Counted from the stretch's first letter, positions 9,720-18,487 are shown. The stretch is 64,000 nucleotides of DNA from SW132 sp038150125 (GCF_038150125.1 NZ_JBBVMF010000007.1:186001-250000), one strand, 5' to 3'. The notes: generated by a model not told the origin, from the sequence alone. Translations and numbers: made by a program.

Positions 9720-9724
9720 GAATA

Positions 9725-10246
9725 ATGTTTAAGAAAGAGGAAAATACAACCATGTCTGCATCAAAAAATCAAACTCCTTCACTTACTATGATCAGTGAAG
9801 GCACAACTATACATGGAACGATAAACACCGAAAATGATATCCGTATTGCGGGAAAAACCGACGGCGAGCTGATTACAAAAGGGAAACTGATTGTAACCTC
9901 CACCGGGATTGTTGAAGGCGACATCAAGGTGAAAGATGCCGACATTGCGGGAAAAATTGACGGTGAACTTCGGGTTAGCAATAAGTTAACGCTGCGACAG
10001 TCAGCAGTGGTTGAAGGCGACATCTACACAAAAACCCTTATTGTAGAGGAAGGTGCCGAAATGGTGGGTGCCTGCAGAATGGGTGCAGAAGCTTCCAAAG
10101 CTCCAACTCCGACATCGCCACTAAATTTGACGTCTAAGGATAAGTCATCTGATTCTAAAGATGAGAGCAATAATTCGCGTTCAAAACAGGATTCAGGCCT
10201 TCACTCAAAAAAGGCAACAGAAAACGGAAAATACATTAAAGCCTGA
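9725..10246 (+). CDS. Bactofilin
   Basis: 173 residues. The central 100 residues show the repetitive beta-helical pattern of bactofilins ('TTIHGTINTENDIRIAGK', 'GKLIVTSTGIVEGDIKVK'), flanked by disordered tails; the C-terminal tail is rich in Ser and Lys. Bactofilins polymerise without nucleotides into filaments that recruit peptidoglycan enzymes, here probably the M23 peptidase 5 bp upstream. A second in-frame ATG ten codons in (9752) follows a purine-rich stretch and could be the true start. The ATP synthase genes follow within 4 bp. Confidence 0.9.
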   Translation: MFKKEENTTMSASKNQTPSLTMISEGTTIHGTINTENDIRIAGKTDGELITKGKLIVTSTGIVEGDIKVKDADIAGKIDGELRVSNKLTLRQSAVVEGDIYTKTLIVEEGAEMVGACRMGAEASKAPTPTSPLNLTSKDKSSDSKDESNNSRSKQDSGLHSKKATENGKYIKA

Positions 10247-10249
10247 TAG

Positions 10250-10453
10250 TTGACGAATTCCGGTGGAGAAAATAATCTAAAATATGTGTCGCTCGGCTTT
10301 GAGATAGCCGCAGGTTTAGGGGTACCTATTGGGATCGGGTTCTGGATCGACAGAACCTGGGCGACCATGCCTTGGTTTACATTTGCCGGAATTATACTTG
10401 GAGTTTCAGTTACCATCATGCTGATGGTGCGGCTGGCAAATAATCAGGAGTAA
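10250..10453 (+). CDS. AtpZ/AtpI-family protein, first gene of the ATP synthase operon
   Basis: 67 residues with two membrane segments separated by 'DRTWATMPW'. The motif 'GFWIDRTW' is typical of the AtpZ family associated with F-type ATP synthases, thought to help c-ring assembly or ion (Mg/Ca) supply. The start is TTG 4 bp after the bactofilin stop; no better start was seen in frame. Confidence 0.8.
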   Translation: MTNSGGENNLKYVSLGFEIAAGLGVPIGIGFWIDRTWATMPWFTFAGIILGVSVTIMLMVRLANNQE

Positions 10454-10460
10454 GCCGGCT

Positions 10461-10847
10461 ATGGAAACATCAGAATCGGTAAAAAGCGGTCGGATTTTAA
10501 TTGCGATCGCTTTAGGTTTTTTAGGATTCACATCTGCATTTCTATTCTTTCCTCGTTTAGACGCCGCTGCTCTGTTTGCCGGGTACGGGGTAGGGTTTCT
10601 TGCTATCGGGCTGCATTATCTAATTTCGGTCCTGTCATTGAGATGGGAGAACGAAACGTTTTTAGCCCTTTATACACCTCTCTCACTGCTTCGTTTAATC
10701 ACAGTATTAGGGATCTTTATAGCCCTGATTTTTTTGGGAAAATTTGACCAATTTAGTTTTACTGTTAGTTTTTTAATTTCTTATATTTACCATTCTGTGA
10801 TAAATATTTTTCTACTGAATAAAAGAACTAACAACCGACCGGGTTGA
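10461..10847 (+). CDS. Small membrane protein in the ATP synthase operon, AtpI-like
   Basis: 128 residues with four predicted membrane segments. Its position between AtpZ and subunit a corresponds to the poorly conserved AtpI subunit, a c-ring assembly factor, but the sequence alone does not prove this. Confidence 0.65.
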   Translation: METSESVKSGRILIAIALGFLGFTSAFLFFPRLDAAALFAGYGVGFLAIGLHYLISVLSLRWENETFLALYTPLSLLRLITVLGIFIALIFLGKFDQFSFTVSFLISYIYHSVINIFLLNKRTNNRPG

Positions 10848-10860
10848 ATCAGACCTAAAA

Positions 10861-11913
10861 ATGAAACAAGCTTTGCGCAGTACTCTTTTTTCAATTCTTT
10901 TATTGATGCTATTTCATCCGGCAGCTATTGCACAGGATCAGTCTGCACAAGCCGAAGAAGAGCCGGTTATTGACGTAATGGGCAAGATCGTTGACCACGA
11001 TTATTTAACACTGGTTGGTGTTAAAATCTATCTTCCCAGAATTCTTATCGTTGATGGCGAACTTTATGTTTATGGAAGTACAAAGTCCGCTTTAGAATCG
11101 GGTGATTTTCAGGAAGTTGATGGGGCGCTAGTTAGGGCCGACGGCGCGCCAGTTTCGCTTGACATGTCAATTACGTCACACCTTATGTATGTGTGGTTTG
11201 GAATAATCCTTACCTTAATATTTACTATTTGGGCTGCCCGTCGGTATAGGCGTGGAATAGGAAAAAGCACGGAGCCGCAGGGGATAACGCAAAATATTTT
11301 TGAAGTTCTTTTCATCTTTATTCGTGATGATATTGCCAAAGAGTACATTCCGGCTGATAAATATCATAAATATATTAACTACCTGTTTTCAGTGTTCATG
11401 GCCATTACATTCATGAACTTGTTTGGCCTGTTGCCATGGGGTGTATCGGCTACTGCTGATCTTACGGTAACAGCAACCCTTGCTGCAATCACATTTTTTA
11501 TTACACAGTTTAGCGGTTCAAAAGATCACTGGCGTCATGTTTTTATGTTTCCCGGTGTACATCCGCTTATTCGCGTAATTTTAACGCCGGTGGAGATTCT
11601 CGGACTGTTTACAAAGCCATTTGCTCTCGCTATACGGCTTTTTGCAAACATGCTATCAGGCAAAATTTTGATTGTCTGTATACTCGGATTGATTTTCATC
11701 TTTACAGATATTTTCGGCCCCGCAGTTGGTGTGGGTTCCAGTGTTGTATGGGTTTCTCTAACCGCAGCACTTTATATACTAAAAGCTTTTATCGCGCTCT
11801 TACAGGCCTACATCTTTACACTGCTTTCAGCGGTGTTTATTGGGATGGCGGCAGAAGAGCACGATCACGAACATGACACAAACGTTGCGGCAGCAACTGA
11901 CGTGAACACTTAA
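10861..11913 (+). CDS. atpB: F0F1 ATP synthase subunit a
   Basis: 350 residues. The N-terminal 110 residues form an extension beginning with a signal-like hydrophobic segment (ending 'AIAQD'), a feature common in Bacteroidota AtpB. The membrane core follows, with the essential arginine in 'LAIRLFANMLSGK'. The protein forms the ion half-channels against the c-ring. The His/Asp/Glu-rich tail 'EEHDHEHD' at the C-terminus is unusual and may bind metal. Confidence 0.95.
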   Translation: MKQALRSTLFSILLLMLFHPAAIAQDQSAQAEEEPVIDVMGKIVDHDYLTLVGVKIYLPRILIVDGELYVYGSTKSALESGDFQEVDGALVRADGAPVSLDMSITSHLMYVWFGIILTLIFTIWAARRYRRGIGKSTEPQGITQNIFEVLFIFIRDDIAKEYIPADKYHKYINYLFSVFMAITFMNLFGLLPWGVSATADLTVTATLAAITFFITQFSGSKDHWRHVFMFPGVHPLIRVILTPVEILGLFTKPFALAIRLFANMLSGKILIVCILGLIFIFTDIFGPAVGVGSSVVWVSLTAALYILKAFIALLQAYIFTLLSAVFIGMAAEEHDHEHDTNVAAATDVNT

Positions 11914-11949
11914 TAACAACGATCAATAAATAACAAAAAGGTATACAAT

Positions 11950-12171
11950 ATGGGTTTCTTAGCAGCAGGAATTGGAGCTGGAATTATTACACTCGGTGCC
12001 GGTATCGGAATCGGGCTTATTGGTAAAGGTGCGGTAGAAAGTATTGCACGTCAACCGGAAGCATCAGGCGACATCCGTGGAGCTATGATTTTGACCGCAG
12101 CCTTTATTGAAGGTGTTGCACTGTTTGCCGCTGTTGTTACAGCAATTCTGGCCCTTGGAATCTCCGTTTAA
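11950..12171 (+). CDS. atpE: F0F1 ATP synthase subunit c
   Basis: 73 residues, two glycine-rich helices joined by the polar loop 'ARQPEASGD'. The ion-binding Glu is in 'AAFIEGVALFAAV'. The residue after it is Gly, and the first helix has no Gln at the position used by sodium-type c subunits, so the ring should be proton-translocating. Confidence 0.95.
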   Translation: MGFLAAGIGAGIITLGAGIGIGLIGKGAVESIARQPEASGDIRGAMILTAAFIEGVALFAAVVTAILALGISV

Positions 12172-12183
12172 AAAACATCACAT

Positions 12184-12696
12184 ATGTTCTTTATAGCAGC
12201 CGGAGGAGGGATCCTCTCATTTAATACTGGCTTTGCGATTTGGGTGTTGATTTCAATGCTCGTGTTTCTCTACATCATGGGGAAATACGCTGTTCCGCCA
12301 ATTCTTCAGGCGCTGAACGAAAGAGAGCAGCGAATCAAAGACTCTCTGGAATCAGCAGAAAAAGCGATTGCGAAAGCAGAGCGTATTTCTGAGGATAATA
12401 AAAAAGCGCTGAAAGAAGCAGAATTAAAAGCGCAGAAAATCCGAAAGGAAGCGATTGAAGAGGCGGAATTGCTCCGGACCGAAAGGATCGGGAAAGCAAA
12501 GAAAGATGCCTCCAAACTTCTTGAAGACGCCAGGAATACGATTGAGCAGGAGAAGAAACAGGCTCTGTCTGAACTCAGAAATGAGGTAGCAGAATTAGCT
12601 GTAAAATCTGCTTCAATGATTATTGAAGCCGAGCTTGATCAGGAAAAGAATAAAAAGCTAGTCGATAACTTCATTGGCGATCTGTCAAAAAACTAA
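12184..12696 (+). CDS. atpF: F0F1 ATP synthase subunit b
   Basis: 170 residues: an N-terminal membrane helix ('FAIWVLISMLVFLYIM') and a long, highly charged helix rich in Ala, Lys and Glu that forms the peripheral stalk dimer. Position between subunits c and delta is canonical. Confidence 0.95.
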   Translation: MFFIAAGGGILSFNTGFAIWVLISMLVFLYIMGKYAVPPILQALNEREQRIKDSLESAEKAIAKAERISEDNKKALKEAELKAQKIRKEAIEEAELLRTERIGKAKKDASKLLEDARNTIEQEKKQALSELRNEVAELAVKSASMIIEAELDQEKNKKLVDNFIGDLSKN

Positions 12697-12705
12697 AGGA
12701 AACGA

Positions 12706-13251
12706 ATGATTTCTAAAGCAGCCCGGCGATATGCCAATGCTCTTTTGCAGTCTGCACTGGAGCAAGACATACTCGACGACGTTGAAAAAGATATACGGTT
12801 CATCTTGAATACGGTGCAGGATTCCCGGGATCTTGTTGTCTTTTTGAAGAGCCCAATCATTAAGACGGAAGATAAGCAGGATGTGCTGTCTACAATCTTT
12901 CATGAGCATATTTCTGGCGAAACAAAGAGTTTGCTTCGTCTGCTCTCTGAAAAAAACAGAGAGAATTTACTGGAAGATATCTGTCAAGGGTTTATTCAGC
13001 TCTATAATAAGCATGAAGGAATTATACAGGTGGATGTTACTACTGCGTATGAGTTAAGTAAGTCGCAAACAGATGACCTTTTAAAGGCCCTTGCCTCTTC
13101 AACCGGAAAAAAGATTGAGATGAATGTAACCGTCGACGAAGATATCATAGGCGGATTAATCGTTCGTATTGATGACACGGTATTGGACGGCTCAGTGAAA
13201 CACAAAATCAGAAAGCTCAAAAATCAGTTTGCAGTAGGTACTGCAGTATAA
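12706..13251 (+). CDS. atpH: F0F1 ATP synthase subunit delta
   Basis: 181 residues. It has the OSCP/delta pattern: N-terminal 'ISKAARRYANALL', and C-terminal 'IIGGLIVRIDDTVLDGSVKH'. It links the peripheral stalk to the top of the F1 head. The gene starts 9 bp after atpF. Confidence 0.95.
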   Translation: MISKAARRYANALLQSALEQDILDDVEKDIRFILNTVQDSRDLVVFLKSPIIKTEDKQDVLSTIFHEHISGETKSLLRLLSEKNRENLLEDICQGFIQLYNKHEGIIQVDVTTAYELSKSQTDDLLKALASSTGKKIEMNVTVDEDIIGGLIVRIDDTVLDGSVKHKIRKLKNQFAVGTAV

Positions 13252-13266
13252 AATTTAGGTAGGAAT

Positions 13267-14886
13267 ATGAGTCAAGTAAGACCTGACGAAGTCTCAGCAA
13301 TTTTAAGAAAACAACTTTCCGGATTCGACAACGAAGCGGAAACATATGATGTGGGAACCGTTCTTGAAGTAGGAGACGGTATTGCCCGTGTGTATGGCCT
13401 TTCAAAGGTTCAAGCAGGGGAACTTGTAATACTGCCTGATTCTCTGAGTGAAGACGGAAATCCAATTCGAGGGATGGTACTGAATCTTGAAGAAGACAAT
13501 GTAGGTATTGTGCTTTTTGGTAATTCGACATCAGTTGAGGAAGGCCATTTAGTAAAGAGAACAAAAAATATCGCATCCCTTCCTGTAGGTGACGAAATTC
13601 TTGGTCGTGTTATTGACCCGCTGGGTCGCCCGCTTGATGGTAAAGGTGCACTGACGGGAGATTTGATCACCGTACCGCTCGAACGAAAAGCGCCGGGTGT
13701 TATTTATCGCCAGCCGGTTGATGAACCCGTTCAAACAGGAATTAAAGCGATTGACTCGTTAATTCCAATCGGCCGCGGCCAGCGAGAACTTATCATTGGT
13801 GACCGTCAAACAGGTAAAACAGCTGTTGCAGTTGATACAATCATCAACCAGAAATACACGCAGGATTCTGATAAACCGATTGTATGTATTTATGTAGCCG
13901 TAGGACAGAAAGGATCTACAGTAGCAAATATTGTTAAGACACTGAATGAGTACGACGCAATTGATTACACGTGCGTTGTATCTGCACCAGCCAGTTCATC
14001 GGCACCGATGCGTTATATTGCGCCTTTTGCTGGAGCAGCTATCGGGGAATATTTCCGTGATACAGGCCGCCACGCGCTTGTGATTTATGATGATCTTTCG
14101 AAACAAGCTGTGGCCTATCGTGAACTTTCACTGCTCCTTAAACGACCACCGGGCCGTGAAGCATATCCAGGTGATGTTTTCTATCTGCACAGCCGTTTGT
14201 TGGAACGATCAGCCAAAATCATTGAAAGTGATGAAGTGGCTCAGATGATGAACAACATTCCTGAAGAACTTAAGCCCAAGGTGAAAGGCGGGGGGTCGTT
14301 AACGGCACTCCCCATTATTGAAACCCAGGCGGGTGATGTATCAGCATATATTCCGACAAACGTAATTTCTATTACCGACGGCCAGATCTTTCTTGATACA
14401 GATCTGTTTAACAGTGGTATTCGCCCGGCAATTGATGTGGGTATTTCAGTATCACGTGTGGGTGGTTCTGCACAGGTAAAATCAATGAAGAAACTTTCAG
14501 GAACGCTTAAACTCGACCTGGCCCAGTACCGGGAACTGGAAGCTTTTGCTAAATTCGGTTCCGACCTTGATCCCTCAACTCAGCGTCAGCTGAAGCGTGG
14601 AGAGCGAACAGTAGAATTGATGAAGCAGGGAGAGTATAATCCATTACCTGTAGAACAGCAGATTGCACTGCTCAAGATTAATAATGTAGGGCTGCTTGAT
14701 GAGCTCCCGGTAACAAAAATTCGTGAATTCGAAGATACGTACCTTGAGACGATCGGGGCCAAGTATAGTAAAAAGATGCAGGAACTGTCGAAAACAGGTG
14801 TGTTAAGCGACTCTTTTGGGGAGGAGCTTGTTGATGCAGCTCAAAGCGTAATCGATCAAATTTTGGCAGCTGAAGAGGTAGAATAG
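13267..14886 (+). CDS. atpA: F0F1 ATP synthase subunit alpha
   Basis: 539 residues. Walker A is 'GDRQTGKTA' with the alpha-type Gln; 'GGGSLTALPIIETQAGDVSA' and 'SVSRVGGSAQVK' are signature segments. It forms the non-catalytic nucleotide sites of the F1 head. The partner genes atpD (beta) and atpC (epsilon) are not in the window and must be elsewhere. Confidence 0.98.
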   Translation: MSQVRPDEVSAILRKQLSGFDNEAETYDVGTVLEVGDGIARVYGLSKVQAGELVILPDSLSEDGNPIRGMVLNLEEDNVGIVLFGNSTSVEEGHLVKRTKNIASLPVGDEILGRVIDPLGRPLDGKGALTGDLITVPLERKAPGVIYRQPVDEPVQTGIKAIDSLIPIGRGQRELIIGDRQTGKTAVAVDTIINQKYTQDSDKPIVCIYVAVGQKGSTVANIVKTLNEYDAIDYTCVVSAPASSSAPMRYIAPFAGAAIGEYFRDTGRHALVIYDDLSKQAVAYRELSLLLKRPPGREAYPGDVFYLHSRLLERSAKIIESDEVAQMMNNIPEELKPKVKGGGSLTALPIIETQAGDVSAYIPTNVISITDGQIFLDTDLFNSGIRPAIDVGISVSRVGGSAQVKSMKKLSGTLKLDLAQYRELEAFAKFGSDLDPSTQRQLKRGERTVELMKQGEYNPLPVEQQIALLKINNVGLLDELPVTKIREFEDTYLETIGAKYSKKMQELSKTGVLSDSFGEELVDAAQSVIDQILAAEEVE

Positions 14887-15783
14887 ATGGCTAACCTTCG
14901 GGATATTCGAAACCGGATTTCATCCGTTAACAACACTCAGCAGATAACAAGAGCCATGAAGATGGTGGCTGCTGCAAAGCTACGGAAAGCACAAAACCGC
15001 ATGACTTCTATGCGGCCGTATGCCACGAAGCTTAAGGAAGTTGTATCGCGTTTGGGATCATCCTCTGACGCCAAAAATCCACTGTTGAGGAAACCCGATG
15101 AAATTGACCGTGTCTTGCTTTTAGTGGTCGGGTCTGATAAAGGTTTGTGTGGTGGTTTTAACAATAACCTTTTTAAGGTTGTAGAACGAACTATCGCTAA
15201 TGACTACTCAGAGCATCACAAAAATGGAACACTCGATTTGATTACAATTGGACGCAAAGCCACTGTGTACTTCAAAAAACGAGAGTATAACATCGTTGAT
15301 AAATATCCCGGATTTTTTGATAATCTTGAGTATGATCTTACGGCTGAGATTATGGAACACGTTATCAAAAAATACACATCTGAGTATTACGATAAAGTGC
15401 TGATCAGTTTTAATGAATTTAAAACTGTTATCGCTCAAAACAGACGCGTGTTACAAGTATTACCGGTAGATCCGGCGTCTCTGAAAAAAGATGAAAATGA
15501 AGATGAATCTTTGAAAACAAGCGATTATCTTTACGAGCCTGATTCGTCTTCGATACTTGATGAAATATTACCGGTTTACGTGATTATGCAGCTCTGGAGA
15601 GCTGTGCTAGAATCGAATGCATCAGAACAGGGAGCTCGGATGGCTGCCATGGATAACGCCACTGAAAATGCCAAAGAGCTTGAAGAAGAATTGACGCTGA
15701 AGTATAACCAGGCACGACAAAGCGCCATTACTACCGAGATATCAGAAATTGTATCGGGTGCCCAGGCGCTTGAAGAGTCTTAG
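14887..15783 (+). CDS. atpG: F0F1 ATP synthase subunit gamma
   Basis: 298 residues, starting directly after the atpA stop codon. The N-terminal helix 'ITRAMKMVAAAKLRKAQ' and the C-terminal 'AMDNATENAKELEEELTLKYNQARQ' helix form the rotor shaft. An insertion around residues 195-215 (acidic, 'KKDENEDESLK') lengthens the globular part. It is the last gene of the cluster; a tRNA gene follows after 80 bp. Confidence 0.97.
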   Translation: MANLRDIRNRISSVNNTQQITRAMKMVAAAKLRKAQNRMTSMRPYATKLKEVVSRLGSSSDAKNPLLRKPDEIDRVLLLVVGSDKGLCGGFNNNLFKVVERTIANDYSEHHKNGTLDLITIGRKATVYFKKREYNIVDKYPGFFDNLEYDLTAEIMEHVIKKYTSEYYDKVLISFNEFKTVIAQNRRVLQVLPVDPASLKKDENEDESLKTSDYLYEPDSSSILDEILPVYVIMQLWRAVLESNASEQGARMAAMDNATENAKELEEELTLKYNQARQSAITTEISEIVSGAQALEES

Positions 15784-15864
15784 TCTTAGATCTTTAACTT
15801 ATTGACGACCGGTACTGTTGATGGTATATTTCCATAGCAGTTCAACAAACTCTTTTTTATTTCC

Positions 15865-15949
15865 GGAGGGATGGCAGAGTGGTCGAATGCGGCGGTCTTG
15901 AAAACCGTTGAGGCGCAAGTCTCCGGGGGTTCGAATCCCTCTCCCTCCG
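15865..15949 (+). tRNA. tRNA-Ser (anticodon UGA)
   Basis: Acceptor stem GGAGGGA/TCCCTCC, discriminator G, D-arm with 'AGAGTGGTCGAATG', anticodon loop CTTGAAA (anticodon TGA), a long class II variable arm (GAGGCGCAAGTCTC) and T-loop TTCGAAT. All elements fit a functional serine tRNA. CCA is not fully encoded. The region from the variable arm to the 3' end is repeated twice downstream. Confidence 0.97.
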
Positions 15950-15956
15950 CATTATT

Positions 15957-16185
15957 TTTTATGCATACATATTGAAAAGCGAGTCGCACGGTACCTATTA
16001 GCATGGAAGTACCGATGATGTGTATAAGCGATTGGAGGAACACAATGCCGGGCGACAGCGGTATAAAAATGTCGTCGTCCTTGGGTTTTCTATATTACAA
16101 GGAAGAATGTAAGACACGTAGTGAAGCAAGGCAGCGTGAAAAGTTTTTCAAAAGTATTGATGGATATCGATATTTAAAAAAATAA
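15957..16185 (+). pseudogene. Decayed GIY-YIG endonuclease gene abutting tRNA-Ser
   Basis: Reading frame 15960 onward gives 'YAYILKSESHGTY', then a TAG at 15999, then 'HGSTDDVYKRLEEHNAGRQR'; the frame then shifts near 16080-16090 and continues as 'LYYKEECKTRSEARQREK' and 'FFKSIDGYRYLKK' to a stop at 16183. Together these reproduce almost the full length of the small GIY-YIG (UPF0213-like) nucleases: 'YILKS', 'YYxGST', 'RLxEHNAG', 'TRSEARxREK'. One in-frame stop and one frameshift make it inactive. The coding remnant starts within about 10 bp of the tRNA 3' end and is followed by tRNA-derived repeats. Confidence 0.75.
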
Positions 16186-16214
16186 GGGCATCATTTAAAG
16201 CTTTTGATGATTGG

Positions 16215-16278
16215 GAGGCGTTAGTCTCCGGCGGGTTCCCCCGAAGGGATCCCTTTGGGAGAAACCCTCTCCCTCCGC
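16215..16278 (+). repeat. tRNA-Ser 3'-half copy 1 with T-loop insert
   Basis: 64 bp that repeat the 41-bp stretch 15910-15950 of tRNA-Ser (variable arm, T-arm, 3' acceptor strand and 'CGC'). A 23-bp palindromic insert centred on GGGATCCC lies in the T-loop, so GGGTTCCCCCGAAGGGA can pair with the following TCCCTTTGGGAGAAACCC to give a long hairpin. It is followed by a T-run. An imperfect inverted repeat (ATCATTTAAAG/CTTTTGATGAT) lies just upstream at about 16189-16211. Confidence 0.85.
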
Positions 16279-16304
16279 TTTTTTTTAATTATTAATTTTA
16301 AAAT

Positions 16305-16368
16305 GAGGCGCAAGTCTTAGGTGGGTTCCTCCGCAGGGATTCATTCGGAAGAATCCCTCTCCCTCCGC
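16305..16368 (+). repeat. tRNA-Ser 3'-half copy 2 with T-loop insert
   Basis: A second 64-bp copy, 90 bp after the first. It keeps GAGGCGCAAGTCT and the last 17 bases CCCTCTCCCTCCGC of the tRNA and has an insert of the same length in the T-loop, here diverged to GGGATTCAT at its centre but still self-complementary with the flanks (TTCCTCCG/CGGAAGAA). It is again followed by a T-run. Confidence 0.85.
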
Positions 16369-16380
16369 ATTTTTTTTCTA

Positions 16381-16412
16381 AAGCCCCAAAAATATTTGGG
16401 GCTTTTTTTTTT
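16381..16412 (+). terminator. Rho-independent terminator after the tRNA-Ser locus
   Basis: AAGCCCCAAA pairs with TTTGGGGCTT around a short AT loop and is followed by a run of nine or more T residues. It would end transcripts from the tRNA and possibly the ATP synthase operon. Confidence 0.85.
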
Positions 16413-16473
16413 AAATATAATTCTTCTTAATACGTTTGTGGCGATAACACTTCTTATAAACTGAAATAATAGA

Positions 16474-17865
16474 ATGAAGTCACGTTTGTTTACTGTCCTT
16501 TTACTTGCTGCATCAGCCTTAGTACTTCAATTGCCAGCATCAGCCCAGGATACACTTAGTATATCGTTACCCGACTTCATTGAAAGAGGGATAGAACGGT
16601 CCGGACAGGCTGACTATCTCGAAAATGCAGTTCATCTTGCCGAAAATAGGGCGAAACAGGCTAAAGATCAGCGTATTTTGCCACGGATTAATCTGAGCAC
16701 ACAACATGGGCTAATTCCGGGTGTAGACAGTAATAAAGAGAATTTATCACCAAATGAATTTTACTTAGATCCTGACCTTTCAAATGATTGGGAGAACTGG
16801 GCAATATTTACCAGGGCTGAAGTTAGTGCTGCACAACCAATATATACCTGGGGTGCTTTAACCAATGCAATAAATGCTACTGAAGCCGCTGCCAATGCAG
16901 CGCAGTTTAGATTTGAGGCCGAAAAATCAGAGATTGAAATTCAACTCTTTGATCTTTATTACAGCTATCAGCTAGCTCTTGAATTAGAACGAATACTAAT
17001 TGAAGCTGATGAACAGTTACGGCAGGTTGAGCGTCAGCTGAATAAGATGCAGGAGGAAGGAGATCCCGATCTGGATCAATCGGATGTTTTTAAATTTAAT
17101 ATTTTTAAAGCCGAGTTTGAAGTACAACGGGAAGAAGTACGACAAAGCCTCGACAACGTTCGGCGAGTCTGGGCTTACATTCTTGATCCGTCACAAAACA
17201 ATGTTTACGAACCTGAAAGTCTATACCTCGATGCTGTGCCATTTGAACTTGAGTCGTTTAACTACTACAGGTCAGTTGCAATGGACGAGAGACCCGAGCT
17301 GATGGGAGCTGATGCGGGAATCAGTGCCGCCAGCAGTCAGATTGAAGCTGTTAAATCACAGTATTATCCATCGTTGTTCCTGGGTTTGTCTGGTAGTTAT
17401 GCAAATACTCCCAACCGGCCCCGTCAATCGAACCCGTTCATCATAAATAATACGAACTATGCCTCTGCAGCTGTGGGGCTTAGTTTTCGGCAAAATTTAA
17501 ATTTTTTGACGACACAAACTAAAGTTGATCGTGCCCGAATAGAGAAGAAACAAGTCGAAGATCTTAAGCTTGCATTAACCGATGGTATTTTCCTTGAGTT
17601 AAATGATACTTATCGTAAAGCTTCTGTTGCTCAAAAACGTGTTACTCAGCTTGAGGAAGTTCTCTCCATTTCAAAAAACTGGGTCCGGCAAGAGCAGCTT
17701 GATTATGATTTTGGATTTGGTGATGTGAAAGACCTCCTTGACGCCGTACAAAAAGAGTTAGAAACGAGAGTTGAATTGAAACAAAATACCTTTGAATTGA
17801 ATAAGAGAGTTGCAGAGCTTTATAAAGCAGCGGGAATTCCTGTTGTACAGCTTAGAATAAATTAA
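16474..17865 (+). CDS. TolC-family outer-membrane protein
   Basis: 463 residues with a signal peptide (ends 'LPASAQD'). Two internally similar halves rich in long amphipathic helices ('AAANAAQFRFEAEKSEIEIQ', 'QKRVTQLEEVLSISKNW') separated by strand-forming segments fit the OEP/TolC fold. It should form the outer-membrane channel of an efflux or export system. The inner-membrane partner is not adjacent; the next gene, 11 bp downstream, is an MlaC-like lipid-binding protein. Confidence 0.88.
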   Translation: MKSRLFTVLLLAASALVLQLPASAQDTLSISLPDFIERGIERSGQADYLENAVHLAENRAKQAKDQRILPRINLSTQHGLIPGVDSNKENLSPNEFYLDPDLSNDWENWAIFTRAEVSAAQPIYTWGALTNAINATEAAANAAQFRFEAEKSEIEIQLFDLYYSYQLALELERILIEADEQLRQVERQLNKMQEEGDPDLDQSDVFKFNIFKAEFEVQREEVRQSLDNVRRVWAYILDPSQNNVYEPESLYLDAVPFELESFNYYRSVAMDERPELMGADAGISAASSQIEAVKSQYYPSLFLGLSGSYANTPNRPRQSNPFIINNTNYASAAVGLSFRQNLNFLTTQTKVDRARIEKKQVEDLKLALTDGIFLELNDTYRKASVAQKRVTQLEEVLSISKNWVRQEQLDYDFGFGDVKDLLDAVQKELETRVELKQNTFELNKRVAELYKAAGIPVVQLRIN

Positions 17866-17876
17866 AACTGTTTACT

Positions 17877-18473
17877 ATGTATTTTAAAAAACTTGGCTTA
17901 ATAATTATATCATTCCTCCTGGCCGGATCAATTTTTGCCCAGGATGGAGAGCAGCAGATTCGTCAGATGCTTAATGAAAGAGATAACGAGATAAAAGAGC
18001 TTCTCGGCCCTGAAGGAACATCTTACACGCAGGAGCAGCGCAATGAACTCAAAGAGATTATTAATGGCGTGATCGATTTCAGGTCCATGGCAAGATATGC
18101 ACTGCAAGACACCTGGAATGAACTCTCAGATGAAAGAAGGGAACGGTTTGTAGATCTTTTCGCAACCGTTGTCAGGGATCAGTCTTTGAACCGGCTTGAA
18201 ATTTACAGAGCGGAAATTGAATATGAGAGTATAGAGGTCGATGGAGATTCAGCAAAAGTAAGCACTGTTGCTCAGCTTGAGAATGTCAGAACTCCTGTAG
18301 GTTATGAAATGGTAAAAAAAGACGGAGAGTGGGTGGTGACTGATTTTTCGATCGACGGAGTTTCTACTGCAGAATCTTACAATACTCAATTTCAGAACAT
18401 TATCAGAAAGCGTGGGTTTGATGCACTTTTCGATAGTTTAGAACGCCGTGCAGCGCGTGCGTCTTCCACTTAA
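17877..18473 (+). CDS. MlaC/Ttg2D-family periplasmic phospholipid-binding protein
   Basis: 198 residues with a signal peptide (ends 'GSIFAQD'). 'VIDFRSMARYALQDTWNELSDERRERF' is the MlaC core pattern (D-F-x-x-M-A). MlaC shuttles phospholipids between the outer membrane and an ABC importer/exporter in the inner membrane. Here it is coupled to a TolC-like gene rather than mlaD/E/F, which are not in the window. Confidence 0.85.
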   Translation: MYFKKLGLIIISFLLAGSIFAQDGEQQIRQMLNERDNEIKELLGPEGTSYTQEQRNELKEIINGVIDFRSMARYALQDTWNELSDERRERFVDLFATVVRDQSLNRLEIYRAEIEYESIEVDGDSAKVSTVAQLENVRTPVGYEMVKKDGEWVVTDFSIDGVSTAESYNTQFQNIIRKRGFDALFDSLERRAARASST

Positions 18474-18487
18474 TACTTTTCTTTTGG

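Noticed and set aside
15786..16043. Minus-strand 85-residue ORF over the tRNA-Ser gene
   Set aside because: It is the well-known false translation of antisense tRNA-Ser ('EGEGFEPPETCASTVF'), not a gene.
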